A stretch of DNA of 64,000 nucleotides from Lachnospiraceae bacterium (GTDB lineage Bacteria; Bacillota; Clostridia; Lachnospirales; Lachnospiraceae), in assembly GCA_022791755.1 (NCBI GenBank), contig JAAVZR010000038.1, positions 1 through 64,000 of the forward strand, given 5' to 3'. Each line of letters begins with the position of its first letter. The first letter of the stretch is position 1. The notes under the pieces were generated by a model, which saw only the letters and a list, made by a program, of their open reading frames with translations, searched no databases and was not told the origin of the DNA. Made by a program: the position numbers and the translations under genes. Shown here in pieces: positions 16,693-25,414 of this stretch.

Positions 16693-17483
16693 AGATAGCG
16701 GTTGTCACCGGGGCGTCCTCCGGTATGGGGAGAGAGTTTGCGAGGCAGATTGCCGCAGAAGGACAGTTGGACGAGATATGGGTCATTGCCAGAAGGGCCG
16801 GACGGCTCAGGGAATTAAAGGAAGAGCTGGAGAGCGGCATAAAGACAGCGGACGGACGTCCTGCTGTGCGCATCCGTCCTCTGGCGCTTGATCTGACGAA
16901 GGAACAGAGCGTGGAGCAGCTGGAAGAGGAGCTTGCAAAGCGCAGGCCGGATGTGAAGATCCTGGTCAATGCGTCGGGCTTTGGCAAATACGGCACATAC
17001 AAAGACCTGACCGATGAGGAGATCTCCCAGATGATCGATTTGAACTGCAAATCGCTGGTGCGGCTCACTTACCGGGTACTGCCCTTTATGAAGGGCGGCG
17101 GGCGTGTGCTGATACTGGGATCGGCCTCGGCCTTTCAGCCGCTGCCGGAATTTAATATGTATGCCTCGACCAAGGCTTTCGTAGTGCATTTTTCCCGGGC
17201 GCTTCATGTGGAGTTAAAGAGCCGCCGGATCAGCGTCACCTGCGTCTGCCCGGGATATGTGCGCACGGAATTTTTTGCGGTGGCACAGGACACGAAAAAC
17301 CCGGATACCTGCAAGAACTTTAAGCCTATGTACGAGCCCGTGGACGTGGTGCGAAAGGCGCTTAGGGACAGCAAAAGAGGCAGGGATCTGTCCGTGCTGG
17401 GACTGGATACGAAGCTTAAGCGTCTGTCGGGAAAGCTTTTGCCTGCCAGACTGGTCATGAGCGTGTGGATGAAGATAAAGTAA
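16689..17483 (+). CDS. Short-chain dehydrogenase/reductase
   Basis: The 264-residue protein has the NAD(P)-binding TGASSGMG at residues 7-14, the LVNASGFG strand, the catalytic Ser in ILGSASAF, and the YASTKAF active site with Tyr158 and Lys162. CVCPGYVRTEFF follows, as usual in the family. An Arg pair after strand 2 (IARRAGRL) suggests NADPH. The closest functional group may be the DltE/YqjQ-type reductases; the substrate is unknown. It is coupled to the VanZ-like gene. Confidence 0.85.
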   Translation: MKIAVVTGASSGMGREFARQIAAEGQLDEIWVIARRAGRLRELKEELESGIKTADGRPAVRIRPLALDLTKEQSVEQLEEELAKRRPDVKILVNASGFGKYGTYKDLTDEEISQMIDLNCKSLVRLTYRVLPFMKGGGRVLILGSASAFQPLPEFNMYASTKAFVVHFSRALHVELKSRRISVTCVCPGYVRTEFFAVAQDTKNPDTCKNFKPMYEPVDVVRKALRDSKRGRDLSVLGLDTKLKRLSGKLLPARLVMSVWMKIK

Positions 17484-17507
17484 CCGGCTAAGGCCGTCAG
17501 GAAAGCG

Positions 17508-19910
17508 ATGAAGAGACAGGAAAATGTAATCCGTGTATCTGTGCGGAATCTGGTGGAATTTATTCTGAGGGGCGGCGATATTGATAACCGGCGTTCCACA
17601 GGCAGGGAGAAGGATGCCATGCAGGCAGGGAGCCGTCTTCACCGCAAGATACAGCGGCAGATGGGTTCCTCCTACCGGGCGGAGGTTTCCCTGCGCTGCC
17701 GGGTGGAGATAGAGGATCTGATTTTGCAGATCGAAGGCCGGGCCGACGGTCTGATCGAGGAGGAGGGGCGTCTCACGGTGGATGAGATCAAAGGTGTGTT
17801 TTTTGATGTCAGCCGCCTGGAGGAGCCTTTTTTGGTTCATAAGGCTCAGGCCATGTGCTATGCCTGCATAGCCGGGCGGGACCGGGGACTGTCCCAGGTG
17901 ACGGTGCAGATGACCTATGGGAATCTGGAGACGGAGGAGCTTCGCCGCTTTACGCAGGAGTGGGAGATGGAGCAGCTGGGCGAGTGGTTTGACAGCCTGA
18001 CCTGCCGCTACGGCAAATGGGCGCTGTGGCAGTACCGTCACAGGCTGATGCGGGACGAATCCATGGCCGGGCTGGAATTTCCCTACCCATACCGGCCGGG
18101 ACAGAGAGATCTGGCCGTATCGGTGTATCGCACCATCAGCCGGGGAAAGAAGCTCTTTATCCAGGCGCCCACGGGGATCGGCAAGACCATGTCGGCGGTA
18201 TTTCCGGCGGTGAAGGCCATGGGAGAGGGCTATGGAGATAAGCTCTTTTATCTGACGGCGAAGACGGTGACCAGAACGGTGGCGGAGGAGGCTTTTGAGA
18301 TTCTGCGCCGGCACGGGCTCCTGTTTCTGAGCGTGACCGTTACGGCGAAGGATAAGCTGTGTATTCTGGATAAGCCGGACTGCAATCCGGACAGCTGCCC
18401 CTGCGCCGCAGGCCATTATGACCGGGTCAACGACGCAGTCTTTGCTCTGATAGAAGAGGGCGGAATGCTGGACCGGGAGCGGATACGGAAGGTGGCAAAG
18501 GAAAAGAGGCTGTGTCCCTTTGAGCTGTGCCTGGATCTGACCAACTGGGCCGATGGGGTGATCTGTGATTACAACTATGTGTTTGACCCCAATGTCTATC
18601 TGAAGCGTTTTTTTGGCGACGGAGTATCCGGAGAGTATCTGTTTCTGGTGGACGAGGCCCATAACCTGGTGGAGCGGGCCAGAAAAATGTACAGTGCCGT
18701 GCTGTATAAGGAGGATTTTCTGGAAATACGCCGTATGGTCAGAGGACACAGCAGGAAGCTGGAGCAGAAGCTTGGCCGGTGCAATCAGGCCCTTCTGGAA
18801 TTAAAGAGGGAGTGCGAGAACTGGCAGGTGCTGCCGGGGGCAGGCCATTTTACGCTGGCCTTACAGTCTCTGTACGGGGAGATGCAGGAATTTGCGGAGA
18901 ACAGCACCGCTTTGGACCACAATGAGACATACCGGGATTTTTTCTTTGCCGTGCGTCATTTCCTGAATATAAGCGAGAGGGTGGACGAGAATTACCGGAT
19001 CTATACGGAGCTTGAAAAGGACGGACGTTTTCTGATCAAAGAGCTGTGCGTGAATCCGGCAAACTGCTTAAAGGAATGTCTGAATAAGGGAAACGGTACA
19101 ATCTTTTATTCGGCGACCTTGCTGCCCATGGCTTATTACCGGGAGCTGCTGTGCGGGGACGAGGAGGCCTATGCTGTCTGCGCAGCTTCTCCCTTTGACC
19201 GCAGCCGGAGATTTCTGGCAGTGGCGAGGGACGTCAGCAGCCGGTACAGCCGGCGGGGACGGCAGGAGTATGAAAAGGTGTGCGGCTATATCCGGGCGAT
19301 GGCCGGGGCCAGGGCAGGCAATTATCTGGTTTTTTTCCCGTCCTACGCCTTTATGGACGGGGTGTATGAGGCGCTCTCGGCCGGCAGCAGGGAAGGGCTG
19401 CGGATCATCCGTCAGTCTTCCCGCATGACAGAGGCAGAGAGGGAGACTTTTCTGGAAGAGTTTGGAACGCAGCCGGCGGCAGAGGAGGGATCCTTAGTGG
19501 GGTTCTGCGTCATGGGAGGGATCTTCTCGGAGGGAATTGATCTGACCGGCGAGAGGCTGGTGGGAGTCATCGTGGTCGGTACGGGCCTGCCACAGATCTG
19601 TACGGAACGGGAGATCCTGAGAGGCTTTTATGATGAGGCGGGCAAATGCGGGTTTGACTTTGCCTATCGTTTTCCCGGCATGAATAAGGTCCAGCAGGCG
19701 GCCGGCCGGGTGATCCGGACAGCCCGGGACCGGGGCGTGATCGTCCTGCTGGACGACCGGTTTCTGCATGAGGAGTCGGCGGCGCTTTTTCCCAGGGAAT
19801 GGGACGACTGCCAGGTGACGGACCGTCGGAGATTTGCGGTACAGGTGAGAGAATTCTGGGAGCGGGAGACGGATGAAATCGAAACAATGGATGCCGGGGC
19901 AGACAGGTAA
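17508..19910 (+). CDS. DinG/XPD-type DNA helicase with N-terminal PD-(D/E)XK nuclease-like domain
   Basis: The 800-residue protein is a superfamily 2 iron-sulfur helicase. Residues 1-170 contain a RecB/Cas4-like segment with GRADGLIEEEG and VDEIKGV, the PD-(D/E)XK core. Walker A APTGIGKT lies near 220-227, and the DEAH box near 382 reads DEAHNL. Between them four Cys positions (C285, C291, C296/C298 and CPFELC near 335) fit the Fe-S cluster of XPD and DinG. Motif VI (QAAGRVIRT) lies near 730. The enzyme should unwind DNA 5'-3' and may also cut it. It follows the SDR gene and precedes the folate gene by eight bases. Confidence 0.88.
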   Translation: MKRQENVIRVSVRNLVEFILRGGDIDNRRSTGREKDAMQAGSRLHRKIQRQMGSSYRAEVSLRCRVEIEDLILQIEGRADGLIEEEGRLTVDEIKGVFFDVSRLEEPFLVHKAQAMCYACIAGRDRGLSQVTVQMTYGNLETEELRRFTQEWEMEQLGEWFDSLTCRYGKWALWQYRHRLMRDESMAGLEFPYPYRPGQRDLAVSVYRTISRGKKLFIQAPTGIGKTMSAVFPAVKAMGEGYGDKLFYLTAKTVTRTVAEEAFEILRRHGLLFLSVTVTAKDKLCILDKPDCNPDSCPCAAGHYDRVNDAVFALIEEGGMLDRERIRKVAKEKRLCPFELCLDLTNWADGVICDYNYVFDPNVYLKRFFGDGVSGEYLFLVDEAHNLVERARKMYSAVLYKEDFLEIRRMVRGHSRKLEQKLGRCNQALLELKRECENWQVLPGAGHFTLALQSLYGEMQEFAENSTALDHNETYRDFFFAVRHFLNISERVDENYRIYTELEKDGRFLIKELCVNPANCLKECLNKGNGTIFYSATLLPMAYYRELLCGDEEAYAVCAASPFDRSRRFLAVARDVSSRYSRRGRQEYEKVCGYIRAMAGARAGNYLVFFPSYAFMDGVYEALSAGSREGLRIIRQSSRMTEAERETFLEEFGTQPAAEEGSLVGFCVMGGIFSEGIDLTGERLVGVIVVGTGLPQICTEREILRGFYDEAGKCGFDFAYRFPGMNKVQQAAGRVIRTARDRGVIVLLDDRFLHEESAALFPREWDDCQVTDRRRFAVQVREFWERETDEIETMDAGADR

Positions 19911-19918
19911 GGTGGAAA

Positions 19919-20461
19919 ATGGACAAAACGGAGATACGAAGGCAGATGAAAGGACGGCGGGCCGCCCTGTGCGAGCAGGAAAGGCGGGAGAAGAGCCGCC
20001 GGATCTGTGAGAGGATCCGGGGTCTTCCCTGTTATCAGGAGGCAGATCTGATCTTTGCCTATCTGGCGATGAAAGGGGAGGTTCTGCTGGATGAGCTGAT
20101 AGAGGATGCCTGGGCCGGGAAAAAGGCGGTCGCCGTGCCAAAGGTATCCGGAAGAGAGATGGAATTTTACCGGCTGGATACGTTTAAAGAGGTGAAGGCC
20201 GGTTTTCAGGGGATCCGGGAGCCGGTAAAGAAGCATCCGGTGCAGGGAATGCGGCCGCTCTTTCTGATGCCCGGAGTGGCTTTTGACCGTGAGAGGCGCC
20301 GGGTGGGTCATGGCGGCGGATACTATGACAGATATCTGGAACGCTGCCCGGCGCCGGTGAAGCTGGGGGTGGCCTTTGACTTTCAGATCTTTTCACAGGT
20401 GCCCGCAGAGTGGTTCGACGTGAGGGCGGACCTGGTCGTGACGGAGTCGGAGCTGATTTAA
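19919..20461 (+). CDS. 5-formyltetrahydrofolate cyclo-ligase
   Basis: The 180-residue protein has the typical N-terminal DKTEIRRQMKGRR helix, the strand IFAYLAMKGEV, a VPKV segment that binds substrate, LFLMPGVAFD, and the phosphate-binding GHGGGYYDRYL near 133. It converts 5-formyl-THF to 5,10-methenyl-THF using ATP and so recycles a dead-end folate. GGTGGAAA precedes the ATG and spacing from the helicase gene is eight bases, so they are likely co-transcribed. Confidence 0.92.
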   Translation: MDKTEIRRQMKGRRAALCEQERREKSRRICERIRGLPCYQEADLIFAYLAMKGEVLLDELIEDAWAGKKAVAVPKVSGREMEFYRLDTFKEVKAGFQGIREPVKKHPVQGMRPLFLMPGVAFDRERRRVGHGGGYYDRYLERCPAPVKLGVAFDFQIFSQVPAEWFDVRADLVVTESELI

Positions 20462-20523
20462 ACAGAGCGGCAGGCCCCGGATGACTCAGGTCTCGTCAGA
20501 TATGCGATAAGGAGGATGTTGCG

Positions 20524-21513
20524 ATGATTTATCTGGAATCGCCCAGCACAGATCCGGAATTTAATCTGGCGCTGGAACAGTATGTGTTCGATGAGATGGA
20601 CCAGAACGAGGAATACTTTATGCTGTGGCAGAACGATAATGCCGTCATCATCGGAAAGAATCAGAATACCATAGAGGAGATTAACCGCCGGTATGTGGAG
20701 GAACATGGGATTAAGGTGGTCCGCCGCCTGTCAGGGGGAGGCGCCGTATACCATGATATGGGAAATCTGAATTTCACATTCATCGTAAACGGGGAGGATG
20801 CCTCCAATATGGATCTCCATGCATTCTGCCGGCCCATCGCCAGAGCGTTAAATCAGCTGGGGGTGCCTGCAAAGGTAAACGGACGCAATGATATCACCAT
20901 AGAGGGACGCAAGTTCTCCGGCAATTCCCAGTATATCCGCGGAGGACGGATCATGCACCATGGAACCATGATGTTTGATTCGGATCTGACGGTGCTCTCG
21001 GAGTGCCTGAGGGTATCAAAGGATAAGATCCAGTCCAAAGGAATCAAATCGGTCCGAAGCCGTGTGACGAATATCCGGGAATATCTGCCCCGGGACATTA
21101 CGCTGAAGCAATACAAAGAGATGCTGGTGCGTTTTATGGAGGAGGACAGTCCCATGGGACGGCATGCTTTTACGAAAGAGGAGATGGCCAGGGTGGAGGA
21201 GATCCGCAGGAACCGCTACGGCCTGTGGGAGTGGAATTACGGCTACTCGCCGCGCTACCGCATCAAAAAAGAACGGCGGGTCGAGGGCTGCGGAACGCTT
21301 TTGGTGTCCATGGACGCCAAAGACGGCCGCATAGAAAACCTGGAGTTTTACGGAGACTATTTCGGAAACGGCGATACGGCGGAGCTGGCGGATGCCCTCA
21401 GAGGATGCCGGCTGGAGAAGGAAGCTCTGCTGGCGGCGCTGTATGACGTGAATGTGGAACGGTATATCAATCATCTGAGTAAAGAACAGCTGGCACAGAT
21501 TCTGACAGAGTAA
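20524..21513 (+). CDS. lplA: Lipoate-protein ligase A
   Basis: The 329-residue protein has the lipoyl-AMP pocket motifs RRLSGGGAVYHDMGNLNF (near 70-87) and KVNGRNDITIEGRKFSG with the catalytic Lys, plus HHGTMMFD near 140. The C-terminal accessory domain is present, so it can activate free lipoate with ATP and transfer it to apo-proteins such as GcvH or E2 subunits. AAGGAGGA lies before the ATG. It follows the folate gene by about 60 bases; lipoate ligation and folate both serve the glycine cleavage system, which is context only. Confidence 0.92.
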   Translation: MIYLESPSTDPEFNLALEQYVFDEMDQNEEYFMLWQNDNAVIIGKNQNTIEEINRRYVEEHGIKVVRRLSGGGAVYHDMGNLNFTFIVNGEDASNMDLHAFCRPIARALNQLGVPAKVNGRNDITIEGRKFSGNSQYIRGGRIMHHGTMMFDSDLTVLSECLRVSKDKIQSKGIKSVRSRVTNIREYLPRDITLKQYKEMLVRFMEEDSPMGRHAFTKEEMARVEEIRRNRYGLWEWNYGYSPRYRIKKERRVEGCGTLLVSMDAKDGRIENLEFYGDYFGNGDTAELADALRGCRLEKEALLAALYDVNVERYINHLSKEQLAQILTE

Positions 21514-21523
21514 ACAAGGGCTG

Positions 21524-22357
21524 TTAACTGCGCCTGGGATTTTCAAAGAGCCAGACATTGATTTCGGCTCCGATTAAGAGGATATTCATGCAGGAATACA
21601 GCCACAGCATCATAAAGACGACGGCGGCCAGGCTTCCGTAGGTATAGGAAAAATTAGAAAAATTGTCGATATAGATGGAGTACACCAGAGAGAAAATCAT
21701 CCATCCCAGGGAAGCGAAGAGGGCTCCGGGCAGCTGATGGCGGAAATGGCTCCTGGTGTTGGGCAGAATCTTATACATCAGAGCAAAACACAGCGTCATC
21801 AGACTGATGGCTAACAGTGTGCGGATACTGATGATATAGGCGGAAAAGCGTGCAAGGACCGGCAGAGCGGCCTCGATGAGATACTGGATTCTGTTACCGA
21901 ATACGAGGATCAGCAGGGAGAAAATCAGCAGCAGGATCAGCATCAGGGTATAGAAAAGAGCCCCGAAGCGCATCTGGAAATAGTTGCGTGTCTCAGCTGT
22001 CTTATATACCTCATTGAGTCCCCTGGTCAGGGCGTATACGCTGCGGGAAGCGGCCCACAGCGAGGTGATGGCGGTGATGGAGACCAAGGGCGCGGAGGTC
22101 TGGGTGTAGAGCTCGTCGATGATGCGGATCACATGGGAGCGCATCGCCAGGGGGATCACATCCATGGCCAGCGCGCTGAGCTGAGACTGAGTCATGGGCA
22201 TGATATACTGCAAGAGAGACAGCAGAAGCATGACCAAGGGCACTGCTGATATGATGATAAAAAAGGCGGCCTGGGCCGCATACACGGAGACCTTATCCCG
22301 GGAGACCTGCCTTGTGAAGGGCAGGACGGTAAAGAGGATTCTGCGGATAAATTTCAT
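21524..22357 (-). CDS. YihY/BrkB-family membrane protein
   Basis: The 277-residue protein has six predicted transmembrane helices. It has the YihY signature of an N-terminal AAQAAFFIIISAVPLVMLLLS helix, a central SLWAASRSVYALTRGLNEVY, and the C-terminal GSLAAVVFMMLWLY followed by GAEINV. The family was once called ribonuclease BN by mistake; its real activity is unknown. It converges on lplA with ten bases between stops. Confidence 0.88.
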   Translation of the reverse strand: MKFIRRILFTVLPFTRQVSRDKVSVYAAQAAFFIIISAVPLVMLLLSLLQYIMPMTQSQLSALAMDVIPLAMRSHVIRIIDELYTQTSAPLVSITAITSLWAASRSVYALTRGLNEVYKTAETRNYFQMRFGALFYTLMLILLLIFSLLILVFGNRIQYLIEAALPVLARFSAYIISIRTLLAISLMTLCFALMYKILPNTRSHFRHQLPGALFASLGWMIFSLVYSIYIDNFSNFSYTYGSLAAVVFMMLWLYSCMNILLIGAEINVWLFENPRRS

Positions 22358-22492
22358 GAAGTACCTCGTGATTTACTGTTTTATGGCGATGGAATCCGGT
22401 ACGGAAACATCCATATCCGGCATACATAGGATATTATATACGGAATGTGCCGGGAAAACAAACGTTTTTTTAACAGAAGGAGGATTTTCGGA

Positions 22493-23425
22493 ATGTCAGG
22501 TATCTATACATCTGCCAGTCAGCTGATTGGCGAAACGCCGCTTCTGGAGCTTACAAACATCGAAAAAAAACTGTCCCTGAGAGCCAGGGTCCTTGCAAAG
22601 CTGGAGTATCTCAATCCGGCAGGCTCGGCCAAGGACCGCATCGCCAGAGCCATGATCGAGGATGCAAAGCGGACGGGGCGGCTGTCTTCCGGCTCCGTGA
22701 TCATCGAACCCACGTCAGGCAACACCGGGATCGGTCTGGCAGCCGTGGCGGCGGCCATGGGCTGCCGCCTCATTATCACGATGCCCGAAACCATGTCCGT
22801 GGAGAGACAGAGGATTATGAAAGCCTATGGAGCCGAGCTGGTGCTGACAGAAGGGGCAAAGGGAATGCAGGGAGCGATCGACAGGGCGGAGGAGCTGGCG
22901 AGGGAGATCCCGGGAAGCATGATCGCCGGGCAGTTTACCAATCCGGCCAATCCCCGGGCACACTATGAGCATACCGGCCCGGAGATCTATCGGGACACAG
23001 ACGGCCAGGTGGACATTTTCGTGGCAGGAGTGGGAACAGGAGGCACCGTGACCGGGGTAGGAGAGTATTTAAAGAGCCGTGATCCGGGGATACGGATCGT
23101 GGCTGTGGAGCCGGCCGGCTCCCCGGTGCTCTCCGAAGGAAAGGCGGGCCCCCATGGCATTCAGGGAATCGGAGCCGGCTTCGTCCCCGGAGTGCTGAAC
23201 ACAGAGATCTACGATCAGGTCTTTCCGGTTTCCGACGAGGAAGCCTATGCGGCCAGCCGCCTGATCGGGCGCAGCGAAGGCGTGCTGGTGGGCATCTCCT
23301 CCGGAGCTGCCGCCCACGCTGCCATCGAGCTGGCCAAAAAACCTGAGAATGAAGGAAAAACCATCGTAGCGCTGCTGCCGGATTCCGGAGAACGCTATCT
23401 GTCCACAGAGCTCTATTCACAGTGA
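22493..23425 (+). CDS. cysK: Cysteine synthase A
   Basis: The 310-residue PLP enzyme has the Schiff-base Lys47 in NPAGSAKDRIA, the SGNTGIGLA substrate loop near 75 and the phosphate-binding GTGGTVTG near 183. The C-terminus GEGVLVGISSGAA-type segment and LLPDSGERYLST complete the CysK pattern. It makes cysteine from O-acetylserine and sulfide. AAGGAGGATTTTCGGA precedes ATG 22493; an upstream in-frame ATG at 22445 has no ribosome site. No cysE is adjacent. Confidence 0.93.
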   Translation: MSGIYTSASQLIGETPLLELTNIEKKLSLRARVLAKLEYLNPAGSAKDRIARAMIEDAKRTGRLSSGSVIIEPTSGNTGIGLAAVAAAMGCRLIITMPETMSVERQRIMKAYGAELVLTEGAKGMQGAIDRAEELAREIPGSMIAGQFTNPANPRAHYEHTGPEIYRDTDGQVDIFVAGVGTGGTVTGVGEYLKSRDPGIRIVAVEPAGSPVLSEGKAGPHGIQGIGAGFVPGVLNTEIYDQVFPVSDEEAYAASRLIGRSEGVLVGISSGAAAHAAIELAKKPENEGKTIVALLPDSGERYLSTELYSQ

Positions 23426-23465
23426 AGTCCCGGGTATTGGCTGCGGCATTCTGGGAGAGGGAGAG

Positions 23466-23616
23466 GCACGCCCGGTGCCTGGTAACTGCCCGGGCCGTGC
23501 GCGCTCTCGCTCCGTTACAAACGCAGCGGCGCTAAGTTCGCACTCGCTTCGCTCCTGCTCACTAAGAGCCGGCGTTTGTAAAGGGCCCGCCCCGGGCAGT
23601 TACCAGCTGCCAGGCT
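23466..23616 (-). repeat. Extragenic palindromic repeat, copy A (reverse)
   Basis: The outer stem pairs 23481-23496 with 23583-23603 (GGTAACTGCCCGGG core). The inner stem TTACAAACGC/GCGTTTGTAA is perfect. Between them lie the family constants CTAAGTTCGC, CTTCGCT and CACTAAG. Its stems differ in sequence from the other copies but remain complementary. It is in reverse orientation relative to copies B, C and E. Confidence 0.8.
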
Positions 23617-23789
23617 AAACCCCGCCCCGTCGACAGATGCCGCGAAAGATACCCTGTTGGGGCCTTCCGGTTCCCTGCCGATTTTTAAAGCTTTGAGCAA
23701 ACCGCTTTTGAACGTATAAATGTCAGTAGTCTTGCCCAAAGGAGAAAAAAACGCCAGTTCATCATTTGGAGAGCTCTTCAGGGAGGATG

Positions 23790-23955
23790 CAGGCAACAGC
23801 CGGGGGTCGGAGGGTTTCCCTGACCGGACCTTTGCCAGACGCCGGTACTTAGTGAGGGCGAGCGGCAGCGAAGCGCGAACTTAGCACCGCTGCGTCTGGC
23901 ACAGAGCGAGAGCGCGTCCGGACAGGGAAACCCTCCGGCCCCTGGCGTCCCCCTT
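23790..23955 (+). repeat. Extragenic palindromic repeat, copy B (forward)
   Basis: Positions 23809-23829 pair with 23916-23936 over 21 bases with one A-A mismatch. The inner stem is GCCAGACGC/GCGTCTGGC. Constants CTTAGTGAGGGCGAGCGG, CAGCGAAGCGCGAACTTAG and ACAGAGCGAGAGCG lie between. CCCCTGGCGTCCC follows, as in copies C and E. Confidence 0.85.
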
Positions 23956-23994
23956 CCCCTCCCAGAAAGCCTACAAAAGCTAACAAAATACCTC

Positions 23995-24023
23995 TTGACA
24001 TTTCCCCCTCTTACCGCTAAACT
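23995..24023 (+). promoter_or_regulatory. Promoter of the pheST transcript
   Basis: TTGACA at 23995-24000 and TAAACT at 24018-24023 are spaced 17 bases, just upstream of the T-box leader. Confidence 0.7.
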
Positions 24024-24029
24024 AATAGG

Positions 24030-24331
24030 CAACGGCCATAAGACCGTCAGAAATCTGAATGAGCAAATGCGATAATGGTGTACAGTAGCGTCGGACGATC
24101 CGTCAGAGAGAGGAGGCCACCGGCTGAAAGCCCCCTCAGGCCCTGGTCCGGGCAGCGAATTTCCCACCGGAGCAGCGCCTTTGAATCTGTGTCACAGGAC
24201 ACAGGCAGGTAGGAGGCGACGGGTCATACACGTTACGTATGCCGAGAGCCTGTCATCACAGGAAGCAGGGTGGTACCGCGAGATTTTATGATCCCGTCCC
24301 TTCACATCATAGTGGGGACGGGCTTTTTTTG
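24030..24331 (+). ncRNA. T-box leader (phenylalanine) with terminator
   Basis: The leader contains the T-box sequence AGGGTGGTACCGCG at 24267-24280, which pairs with uncharged tRNA acceptor ends. It is followed by a terminator, CCCGTCCC (24293-24300) with GGGACGGG (24315-24322) and seven T. It lies directly upstream of pheST, so tRNA-Phe is the expected ligand; I did not resolve the specifier loop with certainty. Uncharged tRNA-Phe would favour read-through into pheST. Confidence 0.92.
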
Positions 24332-24373
24332 TCCTGTGACGCTCATGCGAACAAAGACGTAAGGAGGAGTAAT

Positions 24374-25393
24374 ATGAAAGAGAAGCTGGAACAAATCAAG
24401 GCCGAGGCTCTGGCGCAGATCGAGTCATCCGGCGCCCTGGAGCGGTTAAATGAGATCCGGGTGAATTATCTGGGCAAGAAAGGTGAGCTGACCCAGGTCT
24501 TAAAGGGGATGAAGGACGTGGCGCCGGAGGAGCGCCCGAAGGTGGGGCAGATGGTCAACGATGCCCGCGCCGTCATCGAGGCCAGGCTGGAAGAGATGCG
24601 GGCCGGTCTGGCGGCCAGAGCCAGAGAAGAGCAGTTAAAGAGCGAGGTCATCGACGTGACCTTACCGGCTAAGAAGCTTACGGTGGGCCATCGTCATCCC
24701 AATACCGTGGCGCTGGAGGAAGTAGAGCGTATCTTCGTGGGTATGGGCTATGAGGTGGTGGAGGGCCCGGAGGTGGAATATGACTACTACAACTTCCAGG
24801 CGCTGAATATTCCGGAGGGTCATCCGGCCAGAGACGAGCAGGATACCTTTTATATCAATGACAGGATTGTGCTGCGCAGCCAGACCTCGTCGGTCCAGGT
24901 GCGGGTCATGGAGAATCAGAAGCCGCCGATCCGTATCCTGGCTCCGGGACGGGTGTTCCGTTCCGATGAAGTGGATGCCACCCACAGCCCTTCCTTCCAT
25001 CAGGTAGAGGGACTGGTGATCGATAAGAACATCACATTTGCGGACCTGAAGGGAACGCTGGGCCAGATGGCGAAGGAGCTGTTCGGTGAGGAGACGAAGG
25101 TAAAGTTCCGCCCGCATCACTTTCCTTTCACCGAGCCCTCGGCAGAGATGGATGTGTCCTGCTTCAAATGCGGCGGCAGGGGATGCCGGTTCTGCAAAGG
25201 TTCCGGCTGGATTGAAATTCTGGGCTGCGGCATGGTCCATCCCAATGTGCTGCGTATGAGCGGGATCAATCCGGAGGAGTATTCGGGCTTTGCCTTTGGC
25301 ATGGGTCTGGAGCGGATCGCCCTGCTGAAATATGAGATAGACGATATGCGCCTGCTGTACGAAAACGACGAGCGCTTCTTAAAACAATTCTGA
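24374..25393 (+). CDS. pheS: Phenylalanyl-tRNA synthetase alpha subunit
   Basis: The 339-residue protein has an N-terminal coiled coil ([16 protein letters not shown]...[17 protein letters not shown]), then class II motifs: motif 2 around [10 protein letters not shown] and motif 3 [15 protein letters not shown] near 308. [12 protein letters not shown] is the typical motif 1 lead-in. It charges tRNA-Phe as an alpha2-beta2 complex with PheT. GTAAGGAGGAGTAAT precedes ATG 24374; upstream in-frame codons lie inside the T-box terminator and are not used. Confidence 0.97.
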   Translation: MKEKLEQIKAEALAQIESSGALERLNEIRVNYLGKKGELTQVLKGMKDVAPEERPKVGQMVNDARAVIEARLEEMRAGLAARAREEQLKSEVIDVTLPAKKLTVGHRHPNTVALEEVERIFVGMGYEVVEGPEVEYDYYNFQALNIPEGHPARDEQDTFYINDRIVLRSQTSSVQVRVMENQKPPIRILAPGRVFRSDEVDATHSPSFHQVEGLVIDKNITFADLKGTLGQMAKELFGEETKVKFRPHHFPFTEPSAEMDVSCFKCGGRGCRFCKGSGWIEILGCGMVHPNVLRMSGINPEEYSGFAFGMGLERIALLKYEIDDMRLLYENDERFLKQF

Positions 25394-25414
25394 CCAAAGG
25401 AGGAGAAAACCGTT

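Noticed and set aside
17214-18749. 511-codon frame antisense to the SDR and helicase genes
   Set aside because: It crosses two well-supported forward genes and their junction, so it cannot be real.
23466-24000. CRISPR array
   Set aside because: The repeats are about 150-bp palindromes in inverted pairs, with no regular short repeats, spacers or cas genes.
23515-24167. Small ORFs across the palindromic repeats
   Set aside because: They are rich in Pro, Arg and Ser, lack ribosome sites and follow repeat sequence rather than codon structure; the same holds at 54751-54981.
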